Below are positions 1-8,986 of a DNA stretch of 64,000 nucleotides, in pieces. Within the stretch, counting starts at the first letter, position 1, and each line of letters begins with the position of its first letter. The notes beneath the pieces were generated by a model. It did no database searches. It was not told the DNA's origin and saw only the letters and a list, made by a program, of their open reading frames with translations. This DNA comes from Variovorax paradoxus (GTDB lineage: Bacteria; Pseudomonadota; Gammaproteobacteria; Burkholderiales; Burkholderiaceae_C): contig NZ_CP091716.1 of the NCBI RefSeq assembly GCF_022009635.1, positions 4,045,001 to 4,109,000 on the forward strand, given 5' to 3'. Position numbers and translations under genes: made by a program.

Positions 1-723
1 GAGCAGCAGGTCGGGCAGCCGCTGTTCCGGCGCAAGGGCCGCGGCGTCGAGCTGACGGTGTCCGGGCGCCTGCTGCTCGACAGCGTGGGCAAGTCGCTGG
101 ACCAGATCCGCAGCGGCCTGAGCCGCATCGAAACCTACATGGACGACAGCCTCGTCACGCTGGTCTGTCCGGCGCCGGTGGTCAAGGGCTGGCTGCTGCC
201 GCGCGTGGACCGGCTGCTGCAGGAGCATCCGGCGCTCTGCCCGATCATCTCGATCGACGAAAGCGCGCGCTACATCGATGAAATGGACGTGGACATCGCA
301 ATCACGCGCGAGCCGCTCAGGCAGCGCGGCGTGTTCGAAGTCCCGTTGCTCGAAGACGAACTCGTGGCGGTCGAGCACACCGACGCCACAGGCGAAACCG
401 CCGGCATGCTGTGCCTCGAGACCGATCTCACGAGCGACCGCATCGGCCCCTTCATCCGAGAGCATTTCGGCCATCTGCGCAAGCTCGCCATCTACGACGA
501 TCCGCGCCTGTTGCTCGACGCCGCCTTGCGCGGCCGCGGCATGGCACTGGTGTCGCGGCTGCTGGCCGACGAGGCGCTGCACAAGCGCCAATTGCGGCAC
601 CTTTCCGACTACCCGAGCCTGCCGTTGGGCACGCTCTGGATCTCGCGCACCGAAGGCGAGCCGCGCCTGCCGCTGGTCCGGGATGTTTTCGACAGCCTGC
701 TGCGCTATGCCAAGGCGGAATGA
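1..723 (+). CDS. LysR-family transcriptional regulator, 5'-truncated by the window
   Basis: The frame is open from the first base to a TGA at 721-723, giving 240 codons without the start. The first residues carry the end of a LysR winged helix-turn-helix: VGQPLFRR followed by a Gly/Leu-Thr wing. The rest has the length and pattern of a LysR effector-binding domain. LysR proteins are cytoplasmic tetrameric activators or repressors that respond to a small molecule. The effector here cannot be read from the sequence. The gene lies just upstream of, and in the same direction as, two agmatine-deiminase-like genes, so it may or may not control them; LysR genes usually control a divergent neighbour, which would lie outside the window. 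Confidence 0.85.
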   Translation, partial: EQQVGQPLFRRKGRGVELTVSGRLLLDSVGKSLDQIRSGLSRIETYMDDSLVTLVCPAPVVKGWLLPRVDRLLQEHPALCPIISIDESARYIDEMDVDIAITREPLRQRGVFEVPLLEDELVAVEHTDATGETAGMLCLETDLTSDRIGPFIREHFGHLRKLAIYDDPRLLLDAALRGRGMALVSRLLADEALHKRQLRHLSDYPSLPLGTLWISRTEGEPRLPLVRDVFDSLLRYAKAE

Positions 724-747
724 TCGATTCATGAACTGAATCGGTCA
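721..747. other. Hairpin at the LysR stop codon
   Basis: An 11-bp arm at 721-731 pairs with 737-747 (one mismatch) around a 5-base loop. It begins on the stop codon itself. No T-run follows, so it is at best a weak terminator or an mRNA-end hairpin. Confidence 0.35.
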
Positions 748-827
748 TTCAGTCCAGAAAAGATCAGTTATGCAAATGAGTGAAGGTCGACAGAATCCAG
801 CGCCTTGGTACTAACCCTTGGATTCTG

Positions 828-1991
828 ATGACAACTCGACGCGCCCTGATGGGCCTTGGCGGCCTCGGCCTGATGAGCGGAATGCTCAGTGCATGCGGCG
901 GTGGTGGTGGCGGCGGCTCGCAGGCCCCCTTTCCCATGCCGGCCCCGACACCTTCCAACACGCCTGCCCCTCCGCCTTCCCAAGCAGCGGACCCCTGGCA
1001 GATGCCCGACGAAAGCGCCCCGCACCGCGCCGTCTGGATGGCCTTTGCCGCACGCGAGTCCGTATGGACCGCGCCCATGCGCCAGCCGGTGCAACAGGCC
1101 CTGGCGCGCATCGCCAACGCCATCAGCGTCTACGAGCCGGTGAAGATGCTGGTGGGCGCCGACGACTTCGCCACGGCCCGGCAGCTCTGCGGCTCCAACG
1201 TGCAGTTGATCGTCCATGAGCTCGACGACCTCTGGATGCGCGACACCGGCTGCGTCTTCGTGCGCAACACCCGTGGCGACCGGGCCGCGGTGAGCTTCAA
1301 TTTCAACGGCTGGGGCAACAAGCAGCCGCATGCACGCGACGCTATCGTGGCCGCGCGCATGGCGGAACTGAGCGGCGTGCCGCTGCTGCGCAGTCGCCTC
1401 GTGATGGAGGGCGGCGGCATCGAGGTCGACGGGCAAGGCACGGCCATCATCACCGAGAGCTGCGTGCTCAACGGCAACCGCAACCCCGGCGTCAGCAAGG
1501 CCGACGCCGAGGCGGAGCTCAAGCGCCTGCTGGGCCTGGAAAAGATCATCTGGTTGCCCGGCATCGCCAACCGCGACATCACCGACGGCCACACCGATTT
1601 CTACGCCCGCTTCCTCAAGCCCGGCGTGGTCGTCGCGGCGCTGGAGAACGACGAAAAATCGTTCGACCACGCGGTGACACGGCGCCACCTGGAACTGCTG
1701 CGCACCGCGACCGATGCGCGCGGCCGCCCGCTGCGGATCGTCACGCTCGAAACGCCGAGCCAGGTGCGCCCCGAGTTCGCGCGCAAGGACTTCGCCGCCG
1801 GCTACGTGAACTTCCTGATCACCGACAAGGCCCTGTTCCTGCCCGAATTCGGCGATGCTGTCGCCGACGCGGCGGCCCGCAATGCGCTGGCGGCGCAATT
1901 GCCCAGCCATCAGATCGTGCAGCTGAACATCGACGCCATCGCCGCTGGCGGCGGCGGCATCCATTGCACGACGCAGCAGGAACCGGCATGA
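828..1991 (+). CDS. Agmatine deiminase / peptidylarginine-deiminase-family protein, exported (copy 1)
   Basis: Member of the PPAD/agmatine deiminase family (guanidine-group hydrolases that turn agmatine or C-terminal arginine into carbamoyl derivatives plus ammonia). Family signatures are DDLWMRDTG, the GGGIEVDG block, TDGHTDFYARF and the C-terminal GGGIHC with the probable nucleophile Cys at residue 380 of 387. I place the start at 828. It gives an N-terminus with a twin arginine (TTRRALMG), a hydrophobic stretch and an LSAC lipobox, then a poly-Gly and Pro-rich linker. This suggests a Tat-exported, possibly lipid-anchored protein, whereas classical AguA is cytoplasmic. An in-frame start at 780 would bury this signal. 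Copy 2 follows with an ATGA-type junction. Substrate is uncertain. Confidence 0.82.
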   Translation: MTTRRALMGLGGLGLMSGMLSACGGGGGGGSQAPFPMPAPTPSNTPAPPPSQAADPWQMPDESAPHRAVWMAFAARESVWTAPMRQPVQQALARIANAISVYEPVKMLVGADDFATARQLCGSNVQLIVHELDDLWMRDTGCVFVRNTRGDRAAVSFNFNGWGNKQPHARDAIVAARMAELSGVPLLRSRLVMEGGGIEVDGQGTAIITESCVLNGNRNPGVSKADAEAELKRLLGLEKIIWLPGIANRDITDGHTDFYARFLKPGVVVAALENDEKSFDHAVTRRHLELLRTATDARGRPLRIVTLETPSQVRPEFARKDFAAGYVNFLITDKALFLPEFGDAVADAAARNALAAQLPSHQIVQLNIDAIAAGGGGIHCTTQQEPA

Positions 1992-2023
1992 CCGCCAAAG
2001 TGCCCTTCTTCGAGGAAACCGAC

Positions 2024-3112
2024 ATGCGCCCTTCCCTCGCACGCCGTCGCCTGCTGGCCGGCATGGGCCTCGCGCCCCTGGCTTTGGCAGCGCCGTCGAT
2101 GGCCGCAGCCGAGTCGTGGCACATGCCCGACGAAGGCGACCCGCATCGCGCCACCTGGATGTCTTTCGGCCCCAGTGAAGAAGTCTGGGGCCGGCGCCTG
2201 CTGAAACCGGCACGCGAGCACCTGGCCGGCATCGCGCGCACCATCGCGGCCTTCGAGCCGGTGCGCATGCTGGTCAACGAGGAAGATCACGACCTGGCGG
2301 CCCGACTGTGCGGCAACAAGGTCGAACTCGAAGTGCAACCGGTCGACGACCTCTGGATGCGCGACACCGGCCCGGTGTTCGTGCGCAATGCCGGGGGCCA
2401 ATGGGCCGGCGTGGATTTCAACTTCAACGGCTGGGGCCGCAAGCAGGCCCACGAGCGTGACGCCGAGGTGGCCGAGTACGTGACGGACGCTGCCGAGGTG
2501 CAGCGGCTGCGCACCCGGCTCGTGCTGGAAGGCGGCGGCATCGAGGTCGACGGCGCGGGTACGGCCATCATCACCGAGAGCTGCGTGCTCAATGCCAACC
2601 GCAACCCCGGCCTGAACAAGGAAGCCTGCGAAGCCGAACTCAAGCGACTGCTGGGCTTGCGCAAGATCATCTGGCTGCCGGGCATTGCCGGGCGCGACAT
2701 CACCGACGGCCACACCGATTTCTACGCCCGCTTCGCCTCGCCCGGCGTGGTGGTGGCAGGCCTCGACGAAGACCCCGGCTCCTACGACCGCGCCGTGACC
2801 CGGCGGCACCTGGAGATCCTGAAGCAGGCCACCGACGCACACGGCCAGAAGCTGCGCGTGGAGGTGCTCAAGGGGCCGGAGTCGGTGCGAAAGAAGCTGG
2901 AGACGCCCGAGTTCGCGGCGGGCTACATCAACTTCTACGTGTGCAATGGCGCTGTGATCGCACCGCAGTTCGGCGATGCGCGGGCCGATGCCAATGCGCG
3001 CTCATTGCTGCGGGAGCTGTTCCCGAAGCGCGAGGTGGTTCAGCTCGACATCGACGGGATTGCCGCGGGCGGCGGCGGCATCCACTGCACGACGCAGCAG
3101 CAGCCGCGCTGA
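2024..3112 (+). CDS. Agmatine deiminase / peptidylarginine-deiminase-family protein, exported (copy 2)
   Basis: Paralog of the preceding gene. Long blocks are nearly identical (DDLWMRDTG, TESCVLNANRNPG, TDGHTDFYARF, GGGIHCTTQQ), with the probable catalytic Cys at residue 355 of 362. The start at 2024 is preceded by GAGGAAA at good spacing. It gives a signal with three consecutive arginines, a hydrophobic core and an Ala-rich cleavage region, so Tat export is likely. An in-frame ATG at 1988 overlaps the stop of copy 1 and would add 12 residues before the signal. Unlike copy 1 it has no lipobox, so it is probably soluble in the periplasm. The pair looks like a tandem duplication followed by divergence. 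Confidence 0.83.
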   Translation: MRPSLARRRLLAGMGLAPLALAAPSMAAAESWHMPDEGDPHRATWMSFGPSEEVWGRRLLKPAREHLAGIARTIAAFEPVRMLVNEEDHDLAARLCGNKVELEVQPVDDLWMRDTGPVFVRNAGGQWAGVDFNFNGWGRKQAHERDAEVAEYVTDAAEVQRLRTRLVLEGGGIEVDGAGTAIITESCVLNANRNPGLNKEACEAELKRLLGLRKIIWLPGIAGRDITDGHTDFYARFASPGVVVAGLDEDPGSYDRAVTRRHLEILKQATDAHGQKLRVEVLKGPESVRKKLETPEFAAGYINFYVCNGAVIAPQFGDARADANARSLLRELFPKREVVQLDIDGIAAGGGGIHCTTQQQPR

Positions 3113-3133
3113 GGTAGCCGCCTCAGCGGCGGC

Positions 3134-3814
3134 TTACCACTTGCCGTCCTTGGGCACGGCCTTGGCCGCATTGGCTCGCGCGCCGGCAGCCGCGGTGATC
3201 ATCGAAGCGGCTTCCGCGCGGTTCGCCTTGTTCGCGAAATCGACGGCCGTCATGCCCAGCTGGTTCTTCATGGTCGTGTCCGCGCCCTCGTCCAGCAGCA
3301 GCTTCACCGCGTCGTTGGAGCCGTACATGGCCGCCATCATCAGCGGCGTGGTGCCGTTGGGTGACTGTGCGTCGATGAACGCAAAGTTCTCGAGCAGCAC
3401 TTTCATGATCGCGATCTGGCCGCTGGTAGCGGCGTAGTGCAGCGGCGTCCAGCCTGTCTTGTTGACGGCGGCGTCGCGCTTGAGCAGTTGCGCGACCACG
3501 TCCTGCTGGCCCTTGATCGCCGCCAGCATCAGCGGGGTTTCGTCCTTGGGGCTGGCGATGTCCACGTTGGTCTGCGGCGCGTCGATCAGCACCTTGATGA
3601 CCTTCGGCGAGGGCTCGCGCAACGCGATGAGCAGGCCGGTCTGGCCGTGTTCGTCCAGCGTGTTGGGGTCGAAGCCGCGCTGCAGCAGGCTGCGCACGCC
3701 GCTGGCGTTGTCGCCGCGCACGGCCCGGAAGAAGTCTTCGAAAGAACCGGCATGCGCCGCAAAAGATGCAGCAATGACAATGAGATAAATCGATTTCTTG
3801 AAGTAGTTTTTCAT
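3134..3814 (-). CDS. Exported ankyrin-repeat protein
   Basis: 226-residue protein with an N-terminal Sec signal (lysines, hydrophobic core, cut near AAHA) and about five ankyrin repeats over residues 35-200. Clear repeat cores are TPLMLAAIKGQQDVV, TPLHYAATSGQIAIM and TPLMMAAMYGSNDAV. Ankyrin repeats bind other proteins, so a periplasmic binding role is likely; no enzymatic domain is visible. Its ATG overlaps the stop of the upstream TatD-type gene (ATGA), so it is translationally coupled as the last gene of the mltG-tmk-holB-pilZ-ycfH operon. The C-terminus is Ala/Lys-rich. Confidence 0.8.
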   Translation of the reverse strand: MKNYFKKSIYLIVIAASFAAHAGSFEDFFRAVRGDNASGVRSLLQRGFDPNTLDEHGQTGLLIALREPSPKVIKVLIDAPQTNVDIASPKDETPLMLAAIKGQQDVVAQLLKRDAAVNKTGWTPLHYAATSGQIAIMKVLLENFAFIDAQSPNGTTPLMMAAMYGSNDAVKLLLDEGADTTMKNQLGMTAVDFANKANRAEAASMITAAAGARANAAKAVPKDGKW

Positions 3815-4617
3815 GATTTGACTTCCCTGAACAATGTTTCGAAGTTGTCGCTCGTGGCCTTGGCGACGGCTTCCACCGGCAGCTTGCGCAGCTCGGCGAT
3901 CTGCTGCGCCACATAGGGCACGTACGACGGATTGTTGGTCTTGCCGCGGTAAGGCACCGGCGCGAGGTACGGGCTGTCGGTCTCGATCAGCATGCGGTCG
4001 AGCGGCACGAAGGCAGCCACGTCGCGCAGGTCCTGCGCCTTCTTGAAGGTCAGGATGCCGGAAAACGAAATGTAGAAACCCAGGTCGAGCGCCGCGCGCG
4101 CCACCTCGGCGGTTTCGGTGAAGCAATGGAACACGCCGCCGGCCGCCTTGCCGGCGCCGTCCTCGCCCTCTTCCTTGAGGATGGCCAGCGTGTCGGCCGA
4201 GGCCTCGCGGGTGTGGATCACCAGCGGCTTGCGCGTCTGCTGCGCGGCGCGGATGTGCACGCGGAAGCGGTCGCGCTGCCATTCCATGTCAGAGATGCTG
4301 CGGCCGCCCTTGCGCTCTTCCATCTGGTAGTAGTCGAGGCCGGTTTCGCCGATGGCCACCACGCGCGGGCGGGCCGACAGCCGCACCAGGTCTTCGACCG
4401 TGGGCTCGGCGATGTCCTCGTTGTCGGGGTGCACGCCCACGCTGGCCCAGAAGTTGTCGTAGCTGGCGGCCAGCGCCTGCACGTCGTCGAATTCCTCGAG
4501 CTTGGTGCAGATGCACAGGGCCCGATCGACCTGCGCGGCGGCCATGGCGGCGCGGATCTGCGGCATCTGGTCCGCGAATTCGGGAAACGTGAGGTGGCAG
4601 TGGGAGTCTGTGAACAT
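3811..4617 (-). CDS. ycfH: TatD-family metal-dependent deoxyribonuclease (YcfH type)
   Basis: 268-residue TIM-barrel metallohydrolase of the TatD family. Metal-ligand motifs are visible in order: TDSHCH near the start, EtGLDYY, IHTRE, FHCFTE and ETDSPYLAP. TatD proteins have 3'-5' exonuclease/DNase activity in vitro. The position just downstream of holB matches E. coli ycfH, which supports orthology. The start at 4617 puts the metal motif at residue 3, the family norm; a GTG at 4641 is an in-frame alternative. There is no strong Shine-Dalgarno sequence at either. Confidence 0.88.
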   Translation of the reverse strand: MFTDSHCHLTFPEFADQMPQIRAAMAAAQVDRALCICTKLEEFDDVQALAASYDNFWASVGVHPDNEDIAEPTVEDLVRLSARPRVVAIGETGLDYYQMEERKGGRSISDMEWQRDRFRVHIRAAQQTRKPLVIHTREASADTLAILKEEGEDGAGKAAGGVFHCFTETAEVARAALDLGFYISFSGILTFKKAQDLRDVAAFVPLDRMLIETDSPYLAPVPYRGKTNNPSYVPYVAQQIAELRKLPVEAVAKATSDNFETLFREVKS

Positions 4618-4704
4618 CGGAAATGAAATGGTGCGCGGCACCGGCCCGGGTTGTGGGAGACGGCGCCGTGTACGGAGTTCCGCGTCACGAGGACGGCGGG
4701 GAAC

Positions 4705-5091
4705 TCAAATGGTCTGTGTCGGGCGGTCGGAGGCCATGGAGCCGCCCAGCGCCGCTTCGATGCGCGCCTTGAGCTGGCGCGACTTCTCGTCGGAAGGAAA
4801 ACGGATGCCCACGCCCGGCGCCCGGTTGCCGGCGGCACGCGGCGGCGTGATCCAGGCCACCTTGCCGGCCACCGGATAGCGCTGCGGGTCTTCGGGCAGC
4901 GTGAGCAGCACGTAGACGTCGTCGCCCAGACGGTATTCGCGCGAGGTCGGGATGAAGATGCCGCCTTCCGCGAACAGCGGGATGTAGGCCGCATACAGCG
5001 CGCCCTTCTCCTTGATGGCGAGCTGGATGACGCTCGGCCGTGCCGGTACGGGGGCTGCTGCGGGCGAAGCGGGGTTGGCGGGTTGGTTCAT
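4705..5091 (-). CDS. PilZ-domain protein
   Basis: 128-residue protein. After an Ala/Pro-rich head it contains a PilZ fold with the block GGIFIPTSREYRLGD and a GVGIRFP-type strand. This matches the type IV pilus PilZ group found between holB and ycfH in many proteobacteria. Such proteins often lack the RxxxR c-di-GMP site, and I do not see it here, so it is probably a protein-protein adaptor for pilus biogenesis rather than a c-di-GMP receptor. Its ATG overlaps the holB stop (ATGA), indicating translational coupling. Confidence 0.85.
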   Translation of the reverse strand: MNQPANPASPAAAPVPARPSVIQLAIKEKGALYAAYIPLFAEGGIFIPTSREYRLGDDVYVLLTLPEDPQRYPVAGKVAWITPPRAAGNRAPGVGIRFPSDEKSRQLKARIEAALGGSMASDRPTQTI

Positions 5092-6101
5092 GGGCGACGA
5101 GCGGCAGAGTTTAGGGTCGTTCGCGCCTCGCTCACAAGCGCTTCGAGCATGAGGCCGGCATTGAACGGGTGTTCCGCCGTCCTGGCGGCACTGGCCAGCG
5201 ACTTCGACCAGCGCGCCAGCGCCAGCCTGGAAGGCGCCGCCGGCAGGTCGGCGGCATCGAAGAACCGGGGTTCGGCGCCGTTGCCGACCGCCATCAGGTC
5301 GTGGCAGAGCTTCTGCAGCGCGCCCACGGCCTGGGCGGGCGCGTGGTCGGCCAGCGCGCCCACGTCGCCGCGCGACATGGCCTTGGGCAGCAGCGACCAA
5401 GCCTTGGGCGACTGGCCGGAGCGGGCCAGCCTCAGGGCATCGCTCGGCCTGCCGCCGGCCGCGCGCAGCAGTGCCGCGGCATCGGCGGCGGGCACATCCT
5501 GCGCGGCGAGCCAGGCTTCGGCCTCGGCGGTCTCGGGCCAAGGCAGCGTGAAGCCCAGGCAGCGGCTGCGGATGGTCGGCAGCAACTGCCAAGCGGCCTC
5601 GCTGGCGAGCACGAAACGCACGTCGCCCACGGGCTCCTCGAGCGTCTTGAGCAGCGCATTGGCGGTGATGGTGTTCATGCGCTCGGCCGGATACACCAGT
5701 ACCACCTTGCCGCGTCCGCGCGCGCTGGTGCGCTGGGCGAAGCCGACCGCGTCGCGCATTGCTTCGACACGTATTTCCCGGCTGGCCTTGCGCTTCTTGT
5801 CGTCGATGTCGGCCTGGGCCTTTTCGTCGAGCGGCCAGCCGAGTTCCTGCATCGCGACTTCGGGCATCAGCACGCACAGGTCGGCATGAGTGCGAACCTC
5901 GATGGCATGGCAACTCGCGCAATGGCCGCAGGCTGTGCCTTCGGCTGTCGGCTGCTCGCACAGCCATGCGGAGGCCAGCGCCAGGGCCAGTTCGTACTGG
6001 CCGATGCCCGACGGCCCCTGCAGCAGCCATGCGTGACCGCGCTGGCGAAGCAGCTCGGCCAGCGGCCGGCGCAGCCAGGGGGACAGTGCCTGGGCGCTCA
6101 T
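5088..6101 (-). CDS. holB: DNA polymerase III subunit delta'
   Basis: 337-residue clamp-loader subunit. The region after about residue 30 has the AAA+ layout with a degenerate P-loop (GPSGIGQYE, lysine lost), as expected for delta', which does not hydrolyse ATP. A zinc-module cysteine cluster CGHCASC follows. The [10 protein letters not shown] segment and the conserved SRC motif (IRSRC) are present. It works in the clamp loader that places the beta sliding clamp on primed DNA. It is coupled by ATGA overlaps to tmk upstream and to the PilZ gene downstream. Confidence 0.92.
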   Translation of the reverse strand: MSAQALSPWLRRPLAELLRQRGHAWLLQGPSGIGQYELALALASAWLCEQPTAEGTACGHCASCHAIEVRTHADLCVLMPEVAMQELGWPLDEKAQADIDDKKRKASREIRVEAMRDAVGFAQRTSARGRGKVVLVYPAERMNTITANALLKTLEEPVGDVRFVLASEAAWQLLPTIRSRCLGFTLPWPETAEAEAWLAAQDVPAADAAALLRAAGGRPSDALRLARSGQSPKAWSLLPKAMSRGDVGALADHAPAQAVGALQKLCHDLMAVGNGAEPRFFDAADLPAAPSRLALARWSKSLASAARTAEHPFNAGLMLEALVSEARTTLNSAARRP

Positions 6102-6769
6102 CGTGCAGCCCCGCCCAGCGGTTGCAGCACGCCGCGCGCCAGCAGCGCGGTCTCGACCTGCTGCCAGACCTGGTCGCGCGCCTGGCTGGCGTCGATGCGC
6201 ACGAAGCGCGCCGCGTCGGCGGCGGCACGGGCCGCATAGCCCTGCGCCACGCGGCGGAAGAATTCGACCGGCTGGGCCTCGAACTTGTCCGGCACGCGCG
6301 CGCCGGCCAGCCGCTGCGCGGCGATCTCGGGCGCCAGGTCGAACCAGAGCGTGATCCGCGGCTGCAGCAGCGTGGACGCGGGCAGCCCCGCCCTCCCCGC
6401 CTGCACCCATTGCTCGAGCGTCGACAGCACGGCCGCATCGAAGCCGCGCCCCGCGCCCTGATAGGCGAAGGTGGCGTCGGTGAATCGGTCGCAAAGCACC
6501 ACGTCGCCACGCGCCAGCGCCGGCTCGATGACGTGCGCCACATGGTCGCGCCGCGCCGCGAACACCAGCAGCGATTCGGTCAGCGGGTCCATCGGCTGTT
6601 CCAGGATCAGGCCGCGCAGTGTTTCGGCCAGCGGCGTGCCGCCGGGCTCGCGCGTGCGCACGACCGCGCGGCCCTGGGCCTTGAACAGCGCCTCCAGCGC
6701 GTCGAGATGGCTCGACTTGCCCGCGCCGTCGATGCCTTCCAGCGTCAGAAACAGACCTTGCTCGCTCAT
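6098..6769 (-). CDS. tmk: Thymidylate kinase
   Basis: 223-residue dTMP kinase (dTMP + ATP to dTDP + ADP), essential for dTTP supply. The P-loop [10 protein letters not shown] lies at residues 11-20, followed by the [11 protein letters not shown] block that binds dTMP and the [16 protein letters not shown] segment (DRY/DRF motif and lid region). Length is normal. It overlaps mltG upstream and holB downstream by four bases each, the canonical mltG-tmk-holB order. Confidence 0.95.
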   Translation of the reverse strand: MSEQGLFLTLEGIDGAGKSSHLDALEALFKAQGRAVVRTREPGGTPLAETLRGLILEQPMDPLTESLLVFAARRDHVAHVIEPALARGDVVLCDRFTDATFAYQGAGRGFDAAVLSTLEQWVQAGRAGLPASTLLQPRITLWFDLAPEIAAQRLAGARVPDKFEAQPVEFFRRVAQGYAARAAADAARFVRIDASQARDQVWQQVETALLARGVLQPLGGAAR

Positions 6770-7788
6770 TGGGTTGCCTTGGGTTTGGGATCGCCACCGC
6801 CGCGCTGGTAGCGATTGACCGCGCGGTTGTGGTCGTCGAGCGAGTTGCTGAACTGGCTGGTGCCGTCGCCGCGCGAGACGAAATACAGCGATTTGCTTTG
6901 CGCCGGCTGCACGGCCGCCAGCAGCGCCGCCTTGCCGGGCATGGAAATCGGCGTGGGCGGCAGGCCGCCGCGGGTGTAGGTGTTCCAGGGCGTGTCGGTC
7001 TGCAGGTCTTTCTTGCGCAGGTTGCCGTCGAAGGCGGTGCCCATGCCGTAGATGACAGTCGGGTCGGTCTGCAGCGGCATGCCGATGCGCAGGCGATTGG
7101 CGAAGACGGCCGCGATTTCCGCGCGGTCGTTGGCCTTGCCTGTCTCCTTTTCGACAATGCTGGCCAGGATCAGCGCCTCGTCTGCCGACTTGAGCGGCAG
7201 ATCGGAGGCGCGGGCGGCCCAGGCGGCTTCCAGCTTCTTGTCCATGGCCCGCATCGCGCGCTGCAGCAGGGCGACGTCGGTCGAACCCTTCGAATAGGTG
7301 TAGGTGTCAGGGAAGAAGCGGCCTTCGGGGTGAACGCCCGGCCTGCCGAGCCTGGTCATGAGCGCCTCGTCGGTCAGGCCGACGCTGTCGGGCTTGAGCT
7401 GGTCGGCCTTGGCCAGCGCGGCGCGCACCTGGCGGATGTTCCAGCCTTCGACCAGCACCACGCTGCGCGTGGCTTCCTCGCCGCGCACCAGGATATTGAG
7501 CAGCAGCTTGGGCGTGACGCCGCGCTCCAGCTCGTAGCTGCCGGCGCGCATCTGGCGGTCTTGGCCCGACACGCGGAACCAGAGATAGAGCAGTTGCGGC
7601 TGCACGTCGACACCGGTATCGGCCACTGCCTGCGCGATGCCGCGCGGCGTGGTGCCGGGCTCGACGGACAGGTCGACGCTGGGCGCTGGCAGCTTGAGCG
7701 GCTGGTGCACCCACCAGAGGCCGGCGCCGCCGAGCGCAAGCGCGGCCAGGGCGGCAAGCAGGAAAAGCGTGAGGAAAAAGCTGCGCAC
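6766..7788 (-). CDS. mltG: Endolytic murein transglycosylase MltG (YceG)
   Basis: 340-residue inner-membrane enzyme that cuts nascent glycan strands and so ends peptidoglycan polymerisation. It has one N-terminal membrane helix (Leu/Ala-rich, residues 4-22), then the LysM-like periplasmic part and the YceG domain. Signature blocks are [20 protein letters not shown] and ASIVEKET with the catalytic glutamate, followed by [21 protein letters not shown] chose the GTG at 7788 because it puts the membrane helix at the N-terminus; an ATG at 7893 would add 35 unrelated residues. First gene of a six-gene operon. Confidence 0.9.
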   Translation of the reverse strand: MRSFFLTLFLLAALAALALGGAGLWWVHQPLKLPAPSVDLSVEPGTTPRGIAQAVADTGVDVQPQLLYLWFRVSGQDRQMRAGSYELERGVTPKLLLNILVRGEEATRSVVLVEGWNIRQVRAALAKADQLKPDSVGLTDEALMTRLGRPGVHPEGRFFPDTYTYSKGSTDVALLQRAMRAMDKKLEAAWAARASDLPLKSADEALILASIVEKETGKANDRAEIAAVFANRLRIGMPLQTDPTVIYGMGTAFDGNLRKKDLQTDTPWNTYTRGGLPPTPISMPGKAALLAAVQPAQSKSLYFVSRGDGTSQFSNSLDDHNRAVNRYQRGGGDPKPKATQ

Positions 7789-7905
7789 GGATCCGATGTG
7801 GGGGAAGACGGAAGAAAGAAGAAGAAAAAACGGGTAGCCCCGCGTGCCGCAGGGAGGGAGCCCCTGCCGCTCCGAAGGAACAGGCCCGGCCATGATAATT
7901 CAGCG

Positions 7906-8841
7906 ATGACCACTGTCGTTCTCAATGGCGTGACCGCCCTCTCCCCCGCCGGCCACCTCGGCGTGATCCGCGCCGAGGGCCCCGATGCCGCCAGTTTCCT
8001 TCACGGCCAGCTCACGCAGGACTTCTCCCTGCTCGGCGCCGCCGACGCCCGGCTGGCTGCCCTGTGCACTGCCAAGGGCCGTGTGATCGCGAGTTTCATC
8101 GGAATCAAGCCGCAAGCCGAGCTGATTCTTCTGGTGTGCAGCCGCGACATCCTCGCCGCCACCCTCAAGCGCCTGTCGATGTTCGTGCTGCGCGCCAAGG
8201 TCAAGCTGACCGACGCCACCGACCGGTTCGCGCTCTACGGCCTGGCCGGCACCGCGCTGACTGGCAACGGCCTCGATGCCTCGCTGCCGCCCGGCAAGCG
8301 CATATCCGTTGGCGACGACGTGAGCGTGGTGTCGCTCTACCCGGCCGACGGCGTGCCGCGTGCGTTGTGGATCGCCCCGGCCGGCCAGCCTGCGCCAGTC
8401 GGCCCTGCGCTCGACGACAGCCTCTGGCAGTGGAGCGAGGTGCGTAGCGGCATCGTCACCTTGACCACCCCCGTCATCGACGCCTTCGTGCCCCAGATGA
8501 TCAATTACGAGTCGGTGGGCGGCGTCAACTTCAAGAAGGGCTGCTACCCCGGCCAGGAAGTGGTGGCGCGCAGCCAGTTCCGCGGCACGCTGAAGCGCCG
8601 TGCCTACCTCGTGCAGGCCGATGCGCCCGTGAGCGCCGGCCAGGAAGTGTTCGCGGCCAACGATGCAGAACAACCCGTGGGCACCGTGGCGCAGGCAGCG
8701 CCCGCGCCCGGCGGCGGCTGGGCGGCGCTGGTGTCGATGCAGATCGCGGCGCTTGAGGCCGGTGACCTGCGCGCGGGTACGGCCGACGGGCCGGCGCTGG
8801 CTGTAGAGCCGCTGCCCTACCCGCTGCTCGAAGACATCTGA
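7906..8841 (+). CDS. ygfZ: Folate-binding Fe-S cluster repair protein YgfZ
   Basis: 311-residue GcvT-like tetrahydrofolate-binding protein that supports maintenance of certain Fe-S enzymes. The YgfZ signature KGCYPGQEVVAR is present at about residues 207-218, and the N-terminal AASFLHGQLTQD block is typical. It is divergent from mltG, with about 118 bases between the starts that should contain both promoters. A strong terminator follows. Confidence 0.92.
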   Translation: MTTVVLNGVTALSPAGHLGVIRAEGPDAASFLHGQLTQDFSLLGAADARLAALCTAKGRVIASFIGIKPQAELILLVCSRDILAATLKRLSMFVLRAKVKLTDATDRFALYGLAGTALTGNGLDASLPPGKRISVGDDVSVVSLYPADGVPRALWIAPAGQPAPVGPALDDSLWQWSEVRSGIVTLTTPVIDAFVPQMINYESVGGVNFKKGCYPGQEVVARSQFRGTLKRRAYLVQADAPVSAGQEVFAANDAEQPVGTVAQAAPAPGGGWAALVSMQIAALEAGDLRAGTADGPALAVEPLPYPLLEDI

Positions 8842-8880
8842 TTTTCCGGACCCCCAACGCCCCTGGAAAAGGGGGCGTTC

Positions 8881-8912
8881 GGCGCTGTCGAACAGGCAGC
8901 GCCATTTTTTTT
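8881..8912 (+). terminator. Rho-independent terminator of ygfZ
   Basis: A perfect 7-bp GC stem (8881-8887 with 8897-8903) around a 9-base loop is followed by A and eight T residues (8905-8912). A second GC-rich hairpin lies just upstream around 8859-8880. Confidence 0.9.
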
Positions 8913-8986
8913 CGTGTCGCCTAACCCCGTTGCCGAAGCTGCGCCGTAGAAGCCTGCACAGATCAACTCCCGGCAAGGAAGACACC

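Noticed and set aside
7797..7840. A-rich run that could be a terminator or frameshift site
   Set aside because: It lies upstream of the mltG start in the divergent promoter region and has no hairpin next to it.
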